Shown: piece after piece, positions 27,637-36,202 of the stretch
How the letters are laid out: every line of letters starts with the position of its first letter
How positions within the stretch are numbered: the first letter of the stretch is position 1
From: Pseudomonas sp. FP2309
Lineage (GTDB): Bacteria; Pseudomonadota; Gammaproteobacteria; Pseudomonadales; Pseudomonadaceae
Assembly (NCBI RefSeq): GCF_030687575.1
Contig: NZ_CP117439.1
Coordinates: 5,347,501-5,411,500 of the forward strand
Direction of reading: 5' to 3'
Length of the DNA stretch: 64,000 bases
Notes under the pieces: generated by a model
The model's input: only the letters and a program-made list of their open reading frames with translations
Told to the model about the DNA's origin: nothing
Database searches by the model: none
Program-made: the position numbers and the translations under genes

Positions 27637-28779
27637 ATGAGCCAACAGCCCTTTCTGCCGTTCTCCAAACCTACTATCGATGAAGCCACTATTTCGGCGG
27701 TAGGCGATGTGCTTCGCTCGGGCTGGATCACCAGCGGGCCGAAAGTCCAGGCGTTCGAGGCCCAGCTGTCGGAGTACTTTGGCGGCCGTCCGGTGCGCAC
27801 ATTCAACTCTGGCACCTGCACCATGGAGATCGGCCTGCGCATCGCCGGTATCGGGCCGGGGGATGAGGTCATCACCACACCGATCTCGTGGGTCGCCACG
27901 GCGAACGTGATCCTGGAGGTGGGCGCCACACCGGTGTTTGCCGATATCGACCCGGTCACCCGCAATATCGACCTGGCCCAGGTGGAAGCGGCGATCACGC
28001 CGCGCACCAAGGCAATCATCCCGGTGTACCTGGCCGGCCTGCCTGTGGATATGCCGATGCTTTACGCCCTGGCTAACAAGTACAACCTGCGTATCGTCGA
28101 GGATGCCGCCCAGGCCCTGGGTTCCAGCTGGGATGGAGAGCGTATCGGTGCCACGGGAGACTTCGTGTCGTTCAGTTTTCAGGCCAACAAGAACATCACC
28201 TCTTCCGAGGGCGGTTGCCTGGTGTTGAATAACGCCGAAGAGGCACGCCTGGCAGAAAAATACCGCTTGCAGGGCGTGACCCGCAGCGGCTTCGACGGCC
28301 TGGATGTGGACGTGTTGGGCGGCAAGTTCAACATGACCGATATCGCCGCCGCCATCGGGCTGGGGCAGTTTGCCCACATCGAACAGATCACCGCCCACCG
28401 CCAGAACCTGGCGCGGCACTACTTCAAGTGCTTTGGCAGTGATTTTGAAGAAAGGTATGGCGCGCAATTGCCCCCGGCAGATTTCGAAAACAGCAACTGG
28501 CACCTGTTCCAACTGGTGCTGCCGGAACGCCAGGATGGCTTGCCCGCCCGCGCGACCTTCATGGAGCAGATGCAAGCCCAAGGCGTGGGTATTGGCTATC
28601 ACTATCCGCCGATTCACCTGCTTAGCCTGTATCGGGCGCAGGGGTTCAAGGAGGGGATGTTTCCAGTGGCGGAGCGGGTTGGGCGTTTGATCGTGTCGTT
28701 GCCGATGTTTACGGCGATGACAGAGGCGGACGTGGAACGGTCGGTGGCGGCGGTCAAGGCAGTGCTGAAAGCGAACTGA
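27637..28779 (+). CDS. DegT/DnrJ/EryC1-family PLP aminotransferase (ArnB-like), orphan
   Basis: 380 residues. It has SGWITSGPKVQAFE, GIGPGDEVITTPISW, TPVFADIDPVTRNID, the cofactor aspartate in IVEDAAQALG (D156), and the PLP lysine K185 in FQANKNITSSEGG. This family aminates keto-sugars for surface glycans or lipid A; ArnB is the closest lookalike. No other arn gene or sugar nucleotide gene is adjacent, so the substrate is unknown. The ATG at 27637 gives the family-standard start MSQQPFLPFSKPTIDE; an earlier ATG at 27565 is less likely. Convergent with gcvH. Confidence 0.88.
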   Translation: MSQQPFLPFSKPTIDEATISAVGDVLRSGWITSGPKVQAFEAQLSEYFGGRPVRTFNSGTCTMEIGLRIAGIGPGDEVITTPISWVATANVILEVGATPVFADIDPVTRNIDLAQVEAAITPRTKAIIPVYLAGLPVDMPMLYALANKYNLRIVEDAAQALGSSWDGERIGATGDFVSFSFQANKNITSSEGGCLVLNNAEEARLAEKYRLQGVTRSGFDGLDVDVLGGKFNMTDIAAAIGLGQFAHIEQITAHRQNLARHYFKCFGSDFEERYGAQLPPADFENSNWHLFQLVLPERQDGLPARATFMEQMQAQGVGIGYHYPPIHLLSLYRAQGFKEGMFPVAERVGRLIVSLPMFTAMTEADVERSVAAVKAVLKAN

Positions 28780-28802
28780 CACTCACCACCGGCGGCGCTT
28801 GA

Positions 28803-28833
28803 ATGTGGGAGGGAGGCTTGCGCCCTCCCACAT
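28803..28833. repeat. Perfect 11-bp inverted repeat between convergent genes
   Basis: ATGTGGGAGGG (28803-28813) and CCCTCCCACAT (28823-28833) around AGGCTTGCG. It has the GTGGGAGGG...CTTGCG composition of Pseudomonas REP-like repeats and sits between the convergent DegT and gcvH genes, where it may serve as a shared transcript end. Confidence 0.75.
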
Positions 28834-28844
28834 CGGTCTTGCGT

Positions 28845-29228
28845 TTACTCGCCGATAGCGGATTTGTAACCGGCGGCATCCAGCAATTTGCCCACTTCGG
28901 CCGCGTCGCTTGGCTTGAGCTTGAAGATCCAGGCGCCGTAAGGGTCGGAGTTCAGCAGCTCAGGGCTGCCACCCAGTTCCTCGTTCACGGCAATCACTTC
29001 GCCCGCAATCGGCGAGTAGATATCCGAAGCGGCCTTCACTGACTCAACTACGCCCGATTGATCTCCAGCGGCAAACACCTTGCCCACTTCTGTCAGCTCA
29101 ACAAACACCACATCCCCCAACGCTTCCTGGGCATGGTCGGAGATGCCGACGGTCACAGTACCGTCGGCTTCCAAACGGGCCCATTCGTGGCTTTCGGCAA
29201 AACGCAGGTCCGCAGGGATATTGCTCAT
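28845..29228 (-). CDS. gcvH: Glycine cleavage system H protein GcvH
   Basis: 127-residue lipoyl carrier. The lipoylated lysine is K65 in [10 protein letters not shown], preceded by [15 protein letters not shown] at 29228 gives [20 protein letters not shown], the family N-terminus. H protein shuttles the aminomethyl group from P to T protein. It follows gcvT by about 50 bp; the expected neighbour gcvP is not present. Confidence 0.96.
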   Translation of the reverse strand: MSNIPADLRFAESHEWARLEADGTVTVGISDHAQEALGDVVFVELTEVGKVFAAGDQSGVVESVKAASDIYSPIAGEVIAVNEELGGSPELLNSDPYGAWIFKLKPSDAAEVGKLLDAAGYKSAIGE

Positions 29229-29278
29229 AGTCTGTGTCCTCAAGAAAAAGTGTCAGCGGCCATTGGCCTGCCGGAAGG

Positions 29279-30361
29279 TTAGATCAAGGTTTTGCCATGG
29301 CGCACAAAGGTCGGTTTGACCACTCGAACCGGGTACCACTTGCCGCGGATTTCCACTTCGGCCCGATCGGCAGTCGCCGTCGGTACACGCGCCAGGGCAA
29401 TGGATTTGCTAAGCGTAGGAGAGAAACTACCACTGGTGATCTCTCCTTCGCCAACATTGGCGATGCGAACAACCTGATGAGCCCGTAAAACACCACGCTC
29501 TTCCAGCACCAGCCCAACCAATTTGAACTGCACACCGGCCGCCAACTCGGCCTCCAGCGCTGCACGGCCGATGAAATTACGCGCGGCGGGCTCCCAGGCG
29601 ATGCTCCAGGCCATGTTCGCCGCCAAGGGCGAAACGTCCGGGTGAATGTCCTGGCCGTACAGGTTCATGCCGGCTTCAAGGCGCAGGGTGTCCCGCGCGC
29701 CAAGGCCGATAGGTGAAATACCGGCGCCCACCAGGTCGTTGAAAAAGCCTGGGGCCTGATCGGCCGGCAGGACAATTTCCAGGCCGTCTTCGCCGGTGTA
29801 ACCCGTGCGGGCGATGAACCAATCGCCATCGGCCTGGCCTTCAAAGGGCTTGAGCTGGTGAATCAGGGTACCGCGCGATTGGGTGACCAGTTCGGCAATT
29901 TTCTGCCGGGCATTGGGGCCTTGAATGGCGAGCATGGCCAACTCCGACCGCTCATGCAGTTGCACCTGATAGCTGCCCAGTTGCGCTTGCATCCAGGCCA
30001 TGTCCTGATCACGGGTGGCGGCGTTGACCACCAGCCGGTACGCGGCCTCGGTGCGGTACACGATCATGTCGTCCACCACGCCGCCGCGCTCGTTGAGCAT
30101 GGCGCTGTACAACGCACGGCCGCAGCCGTGCAAACGATCCACATCATTGGCCAGCAAGTGCTGCAGCCATTCCTTGGCCTGGGGGCCTGTGACATCGATC
30201 ACGGTCATGTGAGATACATCGAACACCCCGCAGTCGCGTCGCACCTGATGGTGCTCTTCAACTTGCGAGCCGTAGTGCAGAGGCATATCCCAACCGCCAA
30301 AATCGACCATTTTCGCGCCGAGGGCGAGATGCAGGTCATACAGAGGCGTACGCTGTCCCAT
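29279..30361 (-). CDS. gcvT: Glycine cleavage system aminomethyltransferase GcvT
   Basis: 360-residue T protein that transfers the methylene group to tetrahydrofolate and releases ammonia. It starts MGQRTPLYDLHLALGAKMVD and contains FGGWDMPLHYGSQ, GVFDVSHM, FIARTGYTGEDGLEIVLP and the folate-region LRLEAGMNLYGQD. AAGGAG lies 7 bases before the ATG. I looked for a glycine riboswitch in the 156 bp upstream and did not recognise one. Confidence 0.96.
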   Translation of the reverse strand: MGQRTPLYDLHLALGAKMVDFGGWDMPLHYGSQVEEHHQVRRDCGVFDVSHMTVIDVTGPQAKEWLQHLLANDVDRLHGCGRALYSAMLNERGGVVDDMIVYRTEAAYRLVVNAATRDQDMAWMQAQLGSYQVQLHERSELAMLAIQGPNARQKIAELVTQSRGTLIHQLKPFEGQADGDWFIARTGYTGEDGLEIVLPADQAPGFFNDLVGAGISPIGLGARDTLRLEAGMNLYGQDIHPDVSPLAANMAWSIAWEPAARNFIGRAALEAELAAGVQFKLVGLVLEERGVLRAHQVVRIANVGEGEITSGSFSPTLSKSIALARVPTATADRAEVEIRGKWYPVRVVKPTFVRHGKTLI

Positions 30362-30517
30362 GGGTTTCTCCTTCCGGGCTTGGCGAAGGTGCGCAGCGTT
30401 GCTGTTCGTGCTGAAAACCTTGAAAAGCAAGGGCTACAGCCACGTACAGCGACCCGATCCGAAAGGCGGAGCGCACCGAATGCCGCGCATTGTAGCCGCA
30501 AGCCGTAGGACTGGCAC

Positions 30518-32134
30518 CTAACCGATGGGTCGAGCAGAGCGTCGAATCAACCCAATGACCGGCAGCAGGCCCACCAGCACCAGCGTCAGTGCCGGCAAAG
30601 AGGCCCGCGCCCACTCGCCTTCGCTGGTCATTTCAAAGATCCGCACCGCCAGCGTGTCCCAGCCAAACGGGCGCATCAGCAAGGTGGCCGGCATTTCCTT
30701 GAGCACATCGACAAACACCAGCAACGCCGCGCTCAAGGTTCCGGGGAGCAAGAGCGGCAGATACACTTTGAAAAACAGTCGTGGTCCACTCACGCCGAGA
30801 CTGCGCGCGGCTTCCGGCAATGAAGGCCGGATGCGTGCCAGGCTGTTTTCCAACGGTCCGTAGGCCACCGCCAGAAAACGTACCAGATACGCCAGCACCA
30901 GCGCCGACAGGCTGCCCAGCAGCAACGGCTTACCCGCACCGCCCAGCCAGCCCGACAGCGGCACCACCAGTTCACGGTCCAGGTAGCTGAAGGCCAACAT
31001 GATCGACACTGCCAGCACCGAGCCCGGCAAGGCATAGCCGACGTTGGCCAGACTGATACCGGAGCGAATCGCCCGTGTCGGCGCCAGACGGTTGGCGAAG
31101 GCCAGCACCAGCGCCACGCTCACCGTGATCAGCGCCGCAATGCCGCCAAGATAAAGGGTATGTACGATCAGCCCCGCATAGCGTTCATCCAGATCGAACC
31201 GCCCGCGCTGCCAGAACCACGCGACCAGTTGCAGCACCGGGATCACAAAGGCACACGCGAACACCAGACCACACCAGGTACTGGCCGCTGCCGCCTTGAA
31301 ACCGGTCAGGTGGTACAGCGCCTTGCCCCGTGGTCGCTCGTTGCTCGGGCGGCTGGCGCCCCGTGCGCGGCGTTCGCCGTACAACACCAGCATCACCACC
31401 AGCAGCAACAGGCTGGCCAGTTGGGCTGCGCTGGACAGGCTGAAAAAGCCGTACCAGGTCTTATAAATGGCCGTGGTGAACGTATCGAAGTTGAACACCG
31501 AGACCGCACCGAAATCCGCCAGGGTCTCCATCAACGCCAGCGCAACCCCGGCACCGATCGCTGGCCGCGCCATCGGCAGTGCCACCCGCCAGAACGCTTG
31601 CCACGGCGATTGCCCCAGCACCCGTGCAGCCTCCATCAAGCCTTTGCCCTGGGATAGGAATGCGCTGCGCGCCAACAGGTAAACGTAGGGATAAAACACC
31701 AGCACCAGCACAATGATCACGCCGCTGGTGGAGCGCACGCGCGGCAGGCGCAAGCCGCTGCCGAGCCAATCTCGCAGCAGGGTTTGCACCGGGCCCGAGA
31801 AGTCCAGCAGGCCAACAAATACAAAGGCCAACACATAAGCCGGAATGGCGAACGGCAGCATCAATGCCCAGTCGAGCCAGCGTCGCCCAGGGAACTCACA
31901 CAGGCTGGTCAACCAGGCAAGGCTGACGCCCAGCAGTGTCACGCCGATGCCAACGCCGAGCACAAGGGTCAAGGTATTGCCCAGCAGACGCGGCATCTGG
32001 GTTTCCCAGAGATGGGACCAGATCTGCACGTCGATGCTTTGCCAGGACAGCAACAGCACGCTCAGCGGCAGCAGCACCAGGGCGGCGACGGTGAAGACCG
32101 GCAGGTACCAACGGCGTTGGGCGGGGTGGGCCAA
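30518..32134 (-). CDS. Iron(III)-type ABC transporter permease (fused two-module, FbpB-like)
   Basis: 538 residues with about 12 membrane segments arranged as two repeats of six. Each half carries an EAA loop: MEAARVLGQSPWQAFWRVALP in the first, and LPEAARSLGVSGPRLFFKVYLP in the second. This layout is that of FbpB/SfuB ferric iron permeases. The start is probably TTG at 32134 (MAHPAQRRWYLP) with GAGAG 8 bases upstream; no good ATG precedes the first membrane segment. It lies 75 bp after the binding-protein gene. No ATPase gene adjoins. Confidence 0.88.
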   Translation of the reverse strand: MAHPAQRRWYLPVFTVAALVLLPLSVLLLSWQSIDVQIWSHLWETQMPRLLGNTLTLVLGVGIGVTLLGVSLAWLTSLCEFPGRRWLDWALMLPFAIPAYVLAFVFVGLLDFSGPVQTLLRDWLGSGLRLPRVRSTSGVIIVLVLVFYPYVYLLARSAFLSQGKGLMEAARVLGQSPWQAFWRVALPMARPAIGAGVALALMETLADFGAVSVFNFDTFTTAIYKTWYGFFSLSSAAQLASLLLLVVMLVLYGERRARGASRPSNERPRGKALYHLTGFKAAAASTWCGLVFACAFVIPVLQLVAWFWQRGRFDLDERYAGLIVHTLYLGGIAALITVSVALVLAFANRLAPTRAIRSGISLANVGYALPGSVLAVSIMLAFSYLDRELVVPLSGWLGGAGKPLLLGSLSALVLAYLVRFLAVAYGPLENSLARIRPSLPEAARSLGVSGPRLFFKVYLPLLLPGTLSAALLVFVDVLKEMPATLLMRPFGWDTLAVRIFEMTSEGEWARASLPALTLVLVGLLPVIGLIRRSARPIG

Positions 32135-32209
32135 GGAAAAACTCTCATGAAAATGAAAATCTTGAAGTCGCCGCTAACATTTAGACCTGCGGTGTCGCGC
32201 AGATTGTAC

Positions 32210-33214
32210 TTAGTTCCAGCCCGCCCGATCCATCAACCGAATCGCCTCAGCCTGACGCTTGCCCGCCACTTCCACCGGCAAGGTGTCCGCAACAAACTTG
32301 CCCCAGGTGGCCACTTCGGCCGACGGCGGTACCGCCGGGTTGGCCGGGAACTCCTGGTTCACGTCCGCAAAGATCTGTTGCGCCTCAGGCGTGGTCATCC
32401 ACTCCACCAGGGCCTTGGCAGCCTCCGGGTGTGGCGCGTGCTTGGTCAGGCCGATACCCGACAGGTTCACGTGCACACCACGGTCGCCCTGGTTCGGCCA
32501 GAACAGCTTCACCGCCAGGTCCGGCTTCTGCTTGTGCAGACGACCATAGTAGTAGGTGTTGACGATACCCACGTCGCATTGCCCGGCGTTGATCGCTTCC
32601 AGAACAGCGATGTCATCGGAAAACACGTCGGTGGAAAGGTTATTCACCCAGCCCTTGATGATTTCTTCGGTCTTGGCCGCGCCGTGGGTTTCAATCAGGG
32701 TCGCAGTCAGCGACTGGTTGTAGACCTTTTTCGCCGTACGCAGGCACAGACGTCCTGCCCACTGCGGGTCGGCCAGGGCTTCGTAGGTGGTCAGCTCTGC
32801 CGGTTTTACCCGGTCAGTGGAATAGGCGATGGTCCGCGCGCGCAGGCTCAAGCCGGTCCAGGCGTGTTTGGAGGAGCGGTATTGCAGGGGGATGTTCTTG
32901 TCGATCACCGGTGAGGTGAAGGGTTGCAGGATACCCATCTGCTCGGCTTGCCAGAGGTTGCCGGCATCGACGGTGAGCAGCAGGTCGGCGGTGGCGTTTT
33001 CGCCCTCGGCCTTGATGCGCTGCATCAGCGGGGCTTCCTTGTCGGTGATGAACTTGACCTGCACACCGGTCTTTTTGGTGTAGGCGTCGAACACCGGCTT
33101 GATCAGTTCGTCGATGCGCGAGGAGTAGACCACCACTTCGTCGGCTGCCTGCACGGTGGTGCTGCCGATCAGGGTGAGTGCCAGGGCAGTCAGAAGGCGC
33201 TTGGGTGCCAACAT
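32210..33214 (-). CDS. Periplasmic iron(III)-binding protein (FbpA-like)
   Basis: 334 residues. Signal peptide residues 1-23 ([22 protein letters not shown]). Mature start [19 protein letters not shown] is typical of FbpA-type extracellular binding proteins, and the paired tyrosines of the ferric site are visible in VNTYYYGRL. It should capture ferric iron for the permease encoded next. ATG at 33214 ([15 protein letters not shown]) gives the compact signal peptide. I see no clear Fur box upstream, only a short CAAATG...CATTTG repeat at about 33246-33268. Confidence 0.88.
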   Translation of the reverse strand: MLAPKRLLTALALTLIGSTTVQAADEVVVYSSRIDELIKPVFDAYTKKTGVQVKFITDKEAPLMQRIKAEGENATADLLLTVDAGNLWQAEQMGILQPFTSPVIDKNIPLQYRSSKHAWTGLSLRARTIAYSTDRVKPAELTTYEALADPQWAGRLCLRTAKKVYNQSLTATLIETHGAAKTEEIIKGWVNNLSTDVFSDDIAVLEAINAGQCDVGIVNTYYYGRLHKQKPDLAVKLFWPNQGDRGVHVNLSGIGLTKHAPHPEAAKALVEWMTTPEAQQIFADVNQEFPANPAVPPSAEVATWGKFVADTLPVEVAGKRQAEAIRLMDRAGWN

Positions 33215-33309
33215 AGGTGCGGTCTCTCGTTTGCAAAGGGAGCGCAAATGATAGGGACTCACATTTGGTAACGCTTGGCGGAGGCGTTACCAGATGTTGC
33301 ACAGATGCC

Positions 33310-34533
33310 TCAGGGCCTGGCCAGCTCCGGCAGATCCCCGGTCAATCCGAGGGCCTGGCGCACAAATACCGCCTTGGCTTCGGGCATCTGGTCGACCATC
33401 TTCAAGCCGGCATTACGCAACCAGCGCAACGGCAGTTGATCGGCCTGGAACAGCCGTTCAAAGCCTTCCATCGCGGCCATCAGCGCCAGGTTGTGCGGCA
33501 TACGCCGACGCTCGTAACGGCTGAGCACTTTCACATCCGCCAGGCGCTCACCGCGCTCAGTGGCCGACAACAGCACTTCGGCCAGCACTGCCGCATCGAG
33601 AAAGCCCAGGTTCACGCCCTGCCCCGCCAAAGGATGGATCACGTGAGCCGCATCGCCGATCAATGCCAGCCCTTCGGCCACATAGCGTTTGGCATGACGC
33701 TGGCGCAACGGCACGCAGACCCGCGGATCGGCACTGAGCACGGTGCCGAGGCGCCCTTCGAAGGCGCGCTCCAGTTCACGGCAGAACGGTTCGTCATCCA
33801 ACGCCATCAAGCGCTCGGACTCAGCCGGCGTGGTCGACCAGACAATGGAGCACCAATCTTCCTGCCCGTCCCGTTCCAGCGGCAAAAACGCCAGCGGGCC
33901 GTGATCGGTAAACCGCTGCCAGGCCGTGCGCTGGTGCGGCTGGCTGCTGCGCACGCTGGTGACGATGGCGTGGTGCAGATAATCCCACTCACGGGTCGCG
34001 GTACCGGTGAGGCGACGTACGGCGGAATTGGCACCGTCGGCGGCAACCACCAGCGGTGCGCGCAAGGTACGGCCATCGGCCAGGCTCAGCAGCCAGTCAT
34101 CGCCGGAGCGACGCATCTGTTCCAGGCGCGCGTTGGCCAAAAGGCCCAGGTCGCAGTCGTGCAGACGGTCGAGCAAGGCATCCTGCACCACACGGTTTTC
34201 GACGATATGCCCGAGCACGTCGGCATGCACGCTGGCGGCCGCAAAGTGGATCTGCCCGGTGCCGCTGCCGTCCCACACTTGCATCTCGCCATACGGGCTG
34301 GCACGGCGCGAAATGATGCCGTCCCACACACCCAGGCGCTCAAGAATGCGCTGGCTGGCGGCCGACAACGCGCTCACACGGGGCTCGAAGGCCGCGTCGC
34401 GGTCGAACGGTTTGACACTCAGCGGGCTGCCGTCGAGCAACAGCACGTGCAGGCCGCTGCCCTGTAACGCCAGCGCCAGGGCGCTTCCGACCATTCCGGC
34501 CCCGACAATCAGCACATCTGCGCGCATGTCCAT
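33310..34533 (-). CDS. FAD-dependent ubiquinone-biosynthesis hydroxylase (UbiI/VisC-type)
   Basis: 407-residue flavoprotein monooxygenase. FAD-binding GAGMVGSALALAL at about 11-23, ADGANSAVRR (DG motif) near 175, and GDAAHVIHPLAGQGVNLGFLD near 300. The family hydroxylates the aromatic ring of ubiquinone precursors. Its place after pepP and ubiH matches E. coli pepP-ubiH-ubiI, so C5 hydroxylation (UbiI) is the likely role, but UbiF-like activity on another position cannot be excluded. Three bases separate it from the upstream thioesterase-like gene. Confidence 0.88.
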   Translation of the reverse strand: MDMRADVLIVGAGMVGSALALALQGSGLHVLLLDGSPLSVKPFDRDAAFEPRVSALSAASQRILERLGVWDGIISRRASPYGEMQVWDGSGTGQIHFAAASVHADVLGHIVENRVVQDALLDRLHDCDLGLLANARLEQMRRSGDDWLLSLADGRTLRAPLVVAADGANSAVRRLTGTATREWDYLHHAIVTSVRSSQPHQRTAWQRFTDHGPLAFLPLERDGQEDWCSIVWSTTPAESERLMALDDEPFCRELERAFEGRLGTVLSADPRVCVPLRQRHAKRYVAEGLALIGDAAHVIHPLAGQGVNLGFLDAAVLAEVLLSATERGERLADVKVLSRYERRRMPHNLALMAAMEGFERLFQADQLPLRWLRNAGLKMVDQMPEAKAVFVRQALGLTGDLPELARP

Positions 34534-34536
34534 GCT

Positions 34537-35022
34537 TTAAGCCTGTCTCGCTGACGGCTTGCGCCGCACGTAAAGGGTTTTGTCGACCCGCGCCACCAGG
34601 GTGCCGGAGCCGTCATGAATCTGGACCTTGAGGTGGGGCAGGTACTTCTCGCCACCTTCGGTCTGTCGACGCACTTCATCCAGCAAAGCGTCATCGATGA
34701 AAAATTCCGCATATACCGGGCCTTTGCCCGGCGAGATAAAGTCGATGCTCGCGGCCTTGTCCCACACGATGTAATCGCGGCCCAGGTTCTCCATCAGCAT
34801 CAGCATGTAGAACGGGTCGACCATCGAATACAGGCTGCCGCCGAACTGGGTGCCGACATAGTTACGGTTGTACCAGCCCAGGCCCATGCGCACTTTGACA
34901 TGACGAAAATCCGCACTCATGTGCCGCACTCTGACCCCGGCCCCCAGGTACGGCGGGTACAGGGTCATGACCCAGCGCAACAACCGCGCCTTGCCCAGAC
35001 GCTCACCCAGCCACTTACGCAT
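34537..35022 (-). CDS. DUF4442 hotdog-fold (thioesterase-like) protein
   Basis: 161 residues, soluble. The segments VKVRMGLGWYNRNYVGTQF and GSLYSMVDPFYMLMLMENLG match the hotdog helix and strand of DUF4442/PaaI-like thioesterases. The acid residue expected for catalysis may be D in SMVDPF. It overlaps the ubiH stop by 8 bp and precedes the second hydroxylase by 3 bp, so it is embedded in the ubiquinone operon; no ubiquinone role is established for it. The same position holds such a gene in P. aeruginosa. Confidence 0.85.
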   Translation of the reverse strand: MRKWLGERLGKARLLRWVMTLYPPYLGAGVRVRHMSADFRHVKVRMGLGWYNRNYVGTQFGGSLYSMVDPFYMLMLMENLGRDYIVWDKAASIDFISPGKGPVYAEFFIDDALLDEVRRQTEGGEKYLPHLKVQIHDGSGTLVARVDKTLYVRRKPSARQA

Positions 35023-36202
35023 CGGGACGCGTACCCAGGCCCATGGCCTGACGGGCGAACCAGCGCTTGGCCGGCGGCAACAAGTCCAGGCCCAACAGGC
35101 CCATGTTGCGCCCGAACGCCACCAGCGGCTGGGCGCTGCCGAACAGGCGCGTGACCTGATCGGAGAAGCCCACGGTCAACTGCTGGTCCAGCCGCTGACG
35201 CTCGCGATAGGCCTGCAGGGTCGCCAGGTCACCTGGTACCGCCGGCCCGGCCAGCAAGGCCTCGGCCAGGGCGTTGGCATCGCGCAGGGACAGGTTGAAC
35301 CCCTGCCCGGCAATCGGGTGCAGGCTGTGGGCGGCATTGCCGAGGATAGCCAGGTGCGAACGCACTTGCTCTTCGGCCTCCACCAGGGTCAGCGGATACA
35401 AATGTCGCGCGCCGACTTGTTTGAGGGTGCCCAGGCGATAGCCGAACACATCCTGCAATTCGCTCAGAAAACTGCGCTCATCGAGGCCGGCCAGGCGCTG
35501 GGCGTCCATGCCGATACGGGTCCACACCAGTGCGCAGCGGTTATCCGGCAGCGGCAGCAAGGCCATCGGCCCCTCATCGGTAAAGCGTTCGAAGGCTTCG
35601 CCGTTGTGGGATTCACTCGGGGTGATATTGGCGATCAACGCGCTCTGGTTATAAGGCCGGGTTTTCACGCCAATGCCCAATTGCTCGCGCAAGCCGGAGC
35701 GGCCGCCATCGGCGAGCACCGCAAGGTCGCACTCCAGCACGGTTTCGTCGTTGAGGGTCAGGCGGTAGCCGTCGGGCAGTGGCTCCAGGCGCGAGACTTC
35801 CGCAGGGCAGCGCCAGCTCACCACATCTTTATCCAGGCCCTGCCACAGGCATTGGCCGAGCCAGGCGTTTTCCACCACATAGCCCAGAGCCGGCACGCCC
35901 TCCTCCATGGCGGACAAGCGCGCGGTGGAGAAGCGGCCTTTGTCCGACACGTGAATCTGTTTGATCGGCTCGGCACGCGGGGAAATAGCCTGCCACACAC
36001 CCAGGCCCTGATAGATCTGCCGGGCGCCGAACGAAAGCGCCGAGGAGCGCGCATCGTAGCTTGGCTGATAGCTGTCACCCGGCGCGAAGGGTTCGATCAG
36101 CATGATCTTCCAGCCCCGCGCCTTGGCCCCCGCCTGCAATGCCAGCGCCAGGCTCGCACCGACCAGACCGCCGCCGATGATCGCCAGGTTGACCCGACTC
36201 AT
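35015..36202 (-). CDS. ubiH: 2-octaprenyl-6-methoxyphenol hydroxylase UbiH
   Basis: 395-residue FAD monooxygenase of ubiquinone biosynthesis. N-terminal FAD motif GGGLVGASLALAL, ADGGRSGLR, and the C-terminal GNAAHSLHPIAGQGFNLSLRD, where the N in GNAA matches E. coli UbiH rather than the GDAA of UbiI. Its ATG overlaps the stop of pepP by 4 bp (ATGA). Acts at the membrane-associated Ubi complex. Confidence 0.94.
   Translation of the reverse strand: MSRVNLAIIGGGLVGASLALALQAGAKARGWKIMLIEPFAPGDSYQPSYDARSSALSFGARQIYQGLGVWQAISPRAEPIKQIHVSDKGRFSTARLSAMEEGVPALGYVVENAWLGQCLWQGLDKDVVSWRCPAEVSRLEPLPDGYRLTLNDETVLECDLAVLADGGRSGLREQLGIGVKTRPYNQSALIANITPSESHNGEAFERFTDEGPMALLPLPDNRCALVWTRIGMDAQRLAGLDERSFLSELQDVFGYRLGTLKQVGARHLYPLTLVEAEEQVRSHLAILGNAAHSLHPIAGQGFNLSLRDANALAEALLAGPAVPGDLATLQAYRERQRLDQQLTVGFSDQVTRLFGSAQPLVAFGRNMGLLGLDLLPPAKRWFARQAMGLGTRPDA

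Noticed and set aside
30362..30517. Possible glycine riboswitch before gcvT
   Set aside because: None of the conserved aptamer segments were recognised in the 156-base leader.
33230..33275. Possible Fur box upstream of the iron-binding protein gene
   Set aside because: Only a short CAAATG/CATTTG pair and GATAGGGA; too poor a match to the Fur consensus GATAATGATAATCATTATC to claim.
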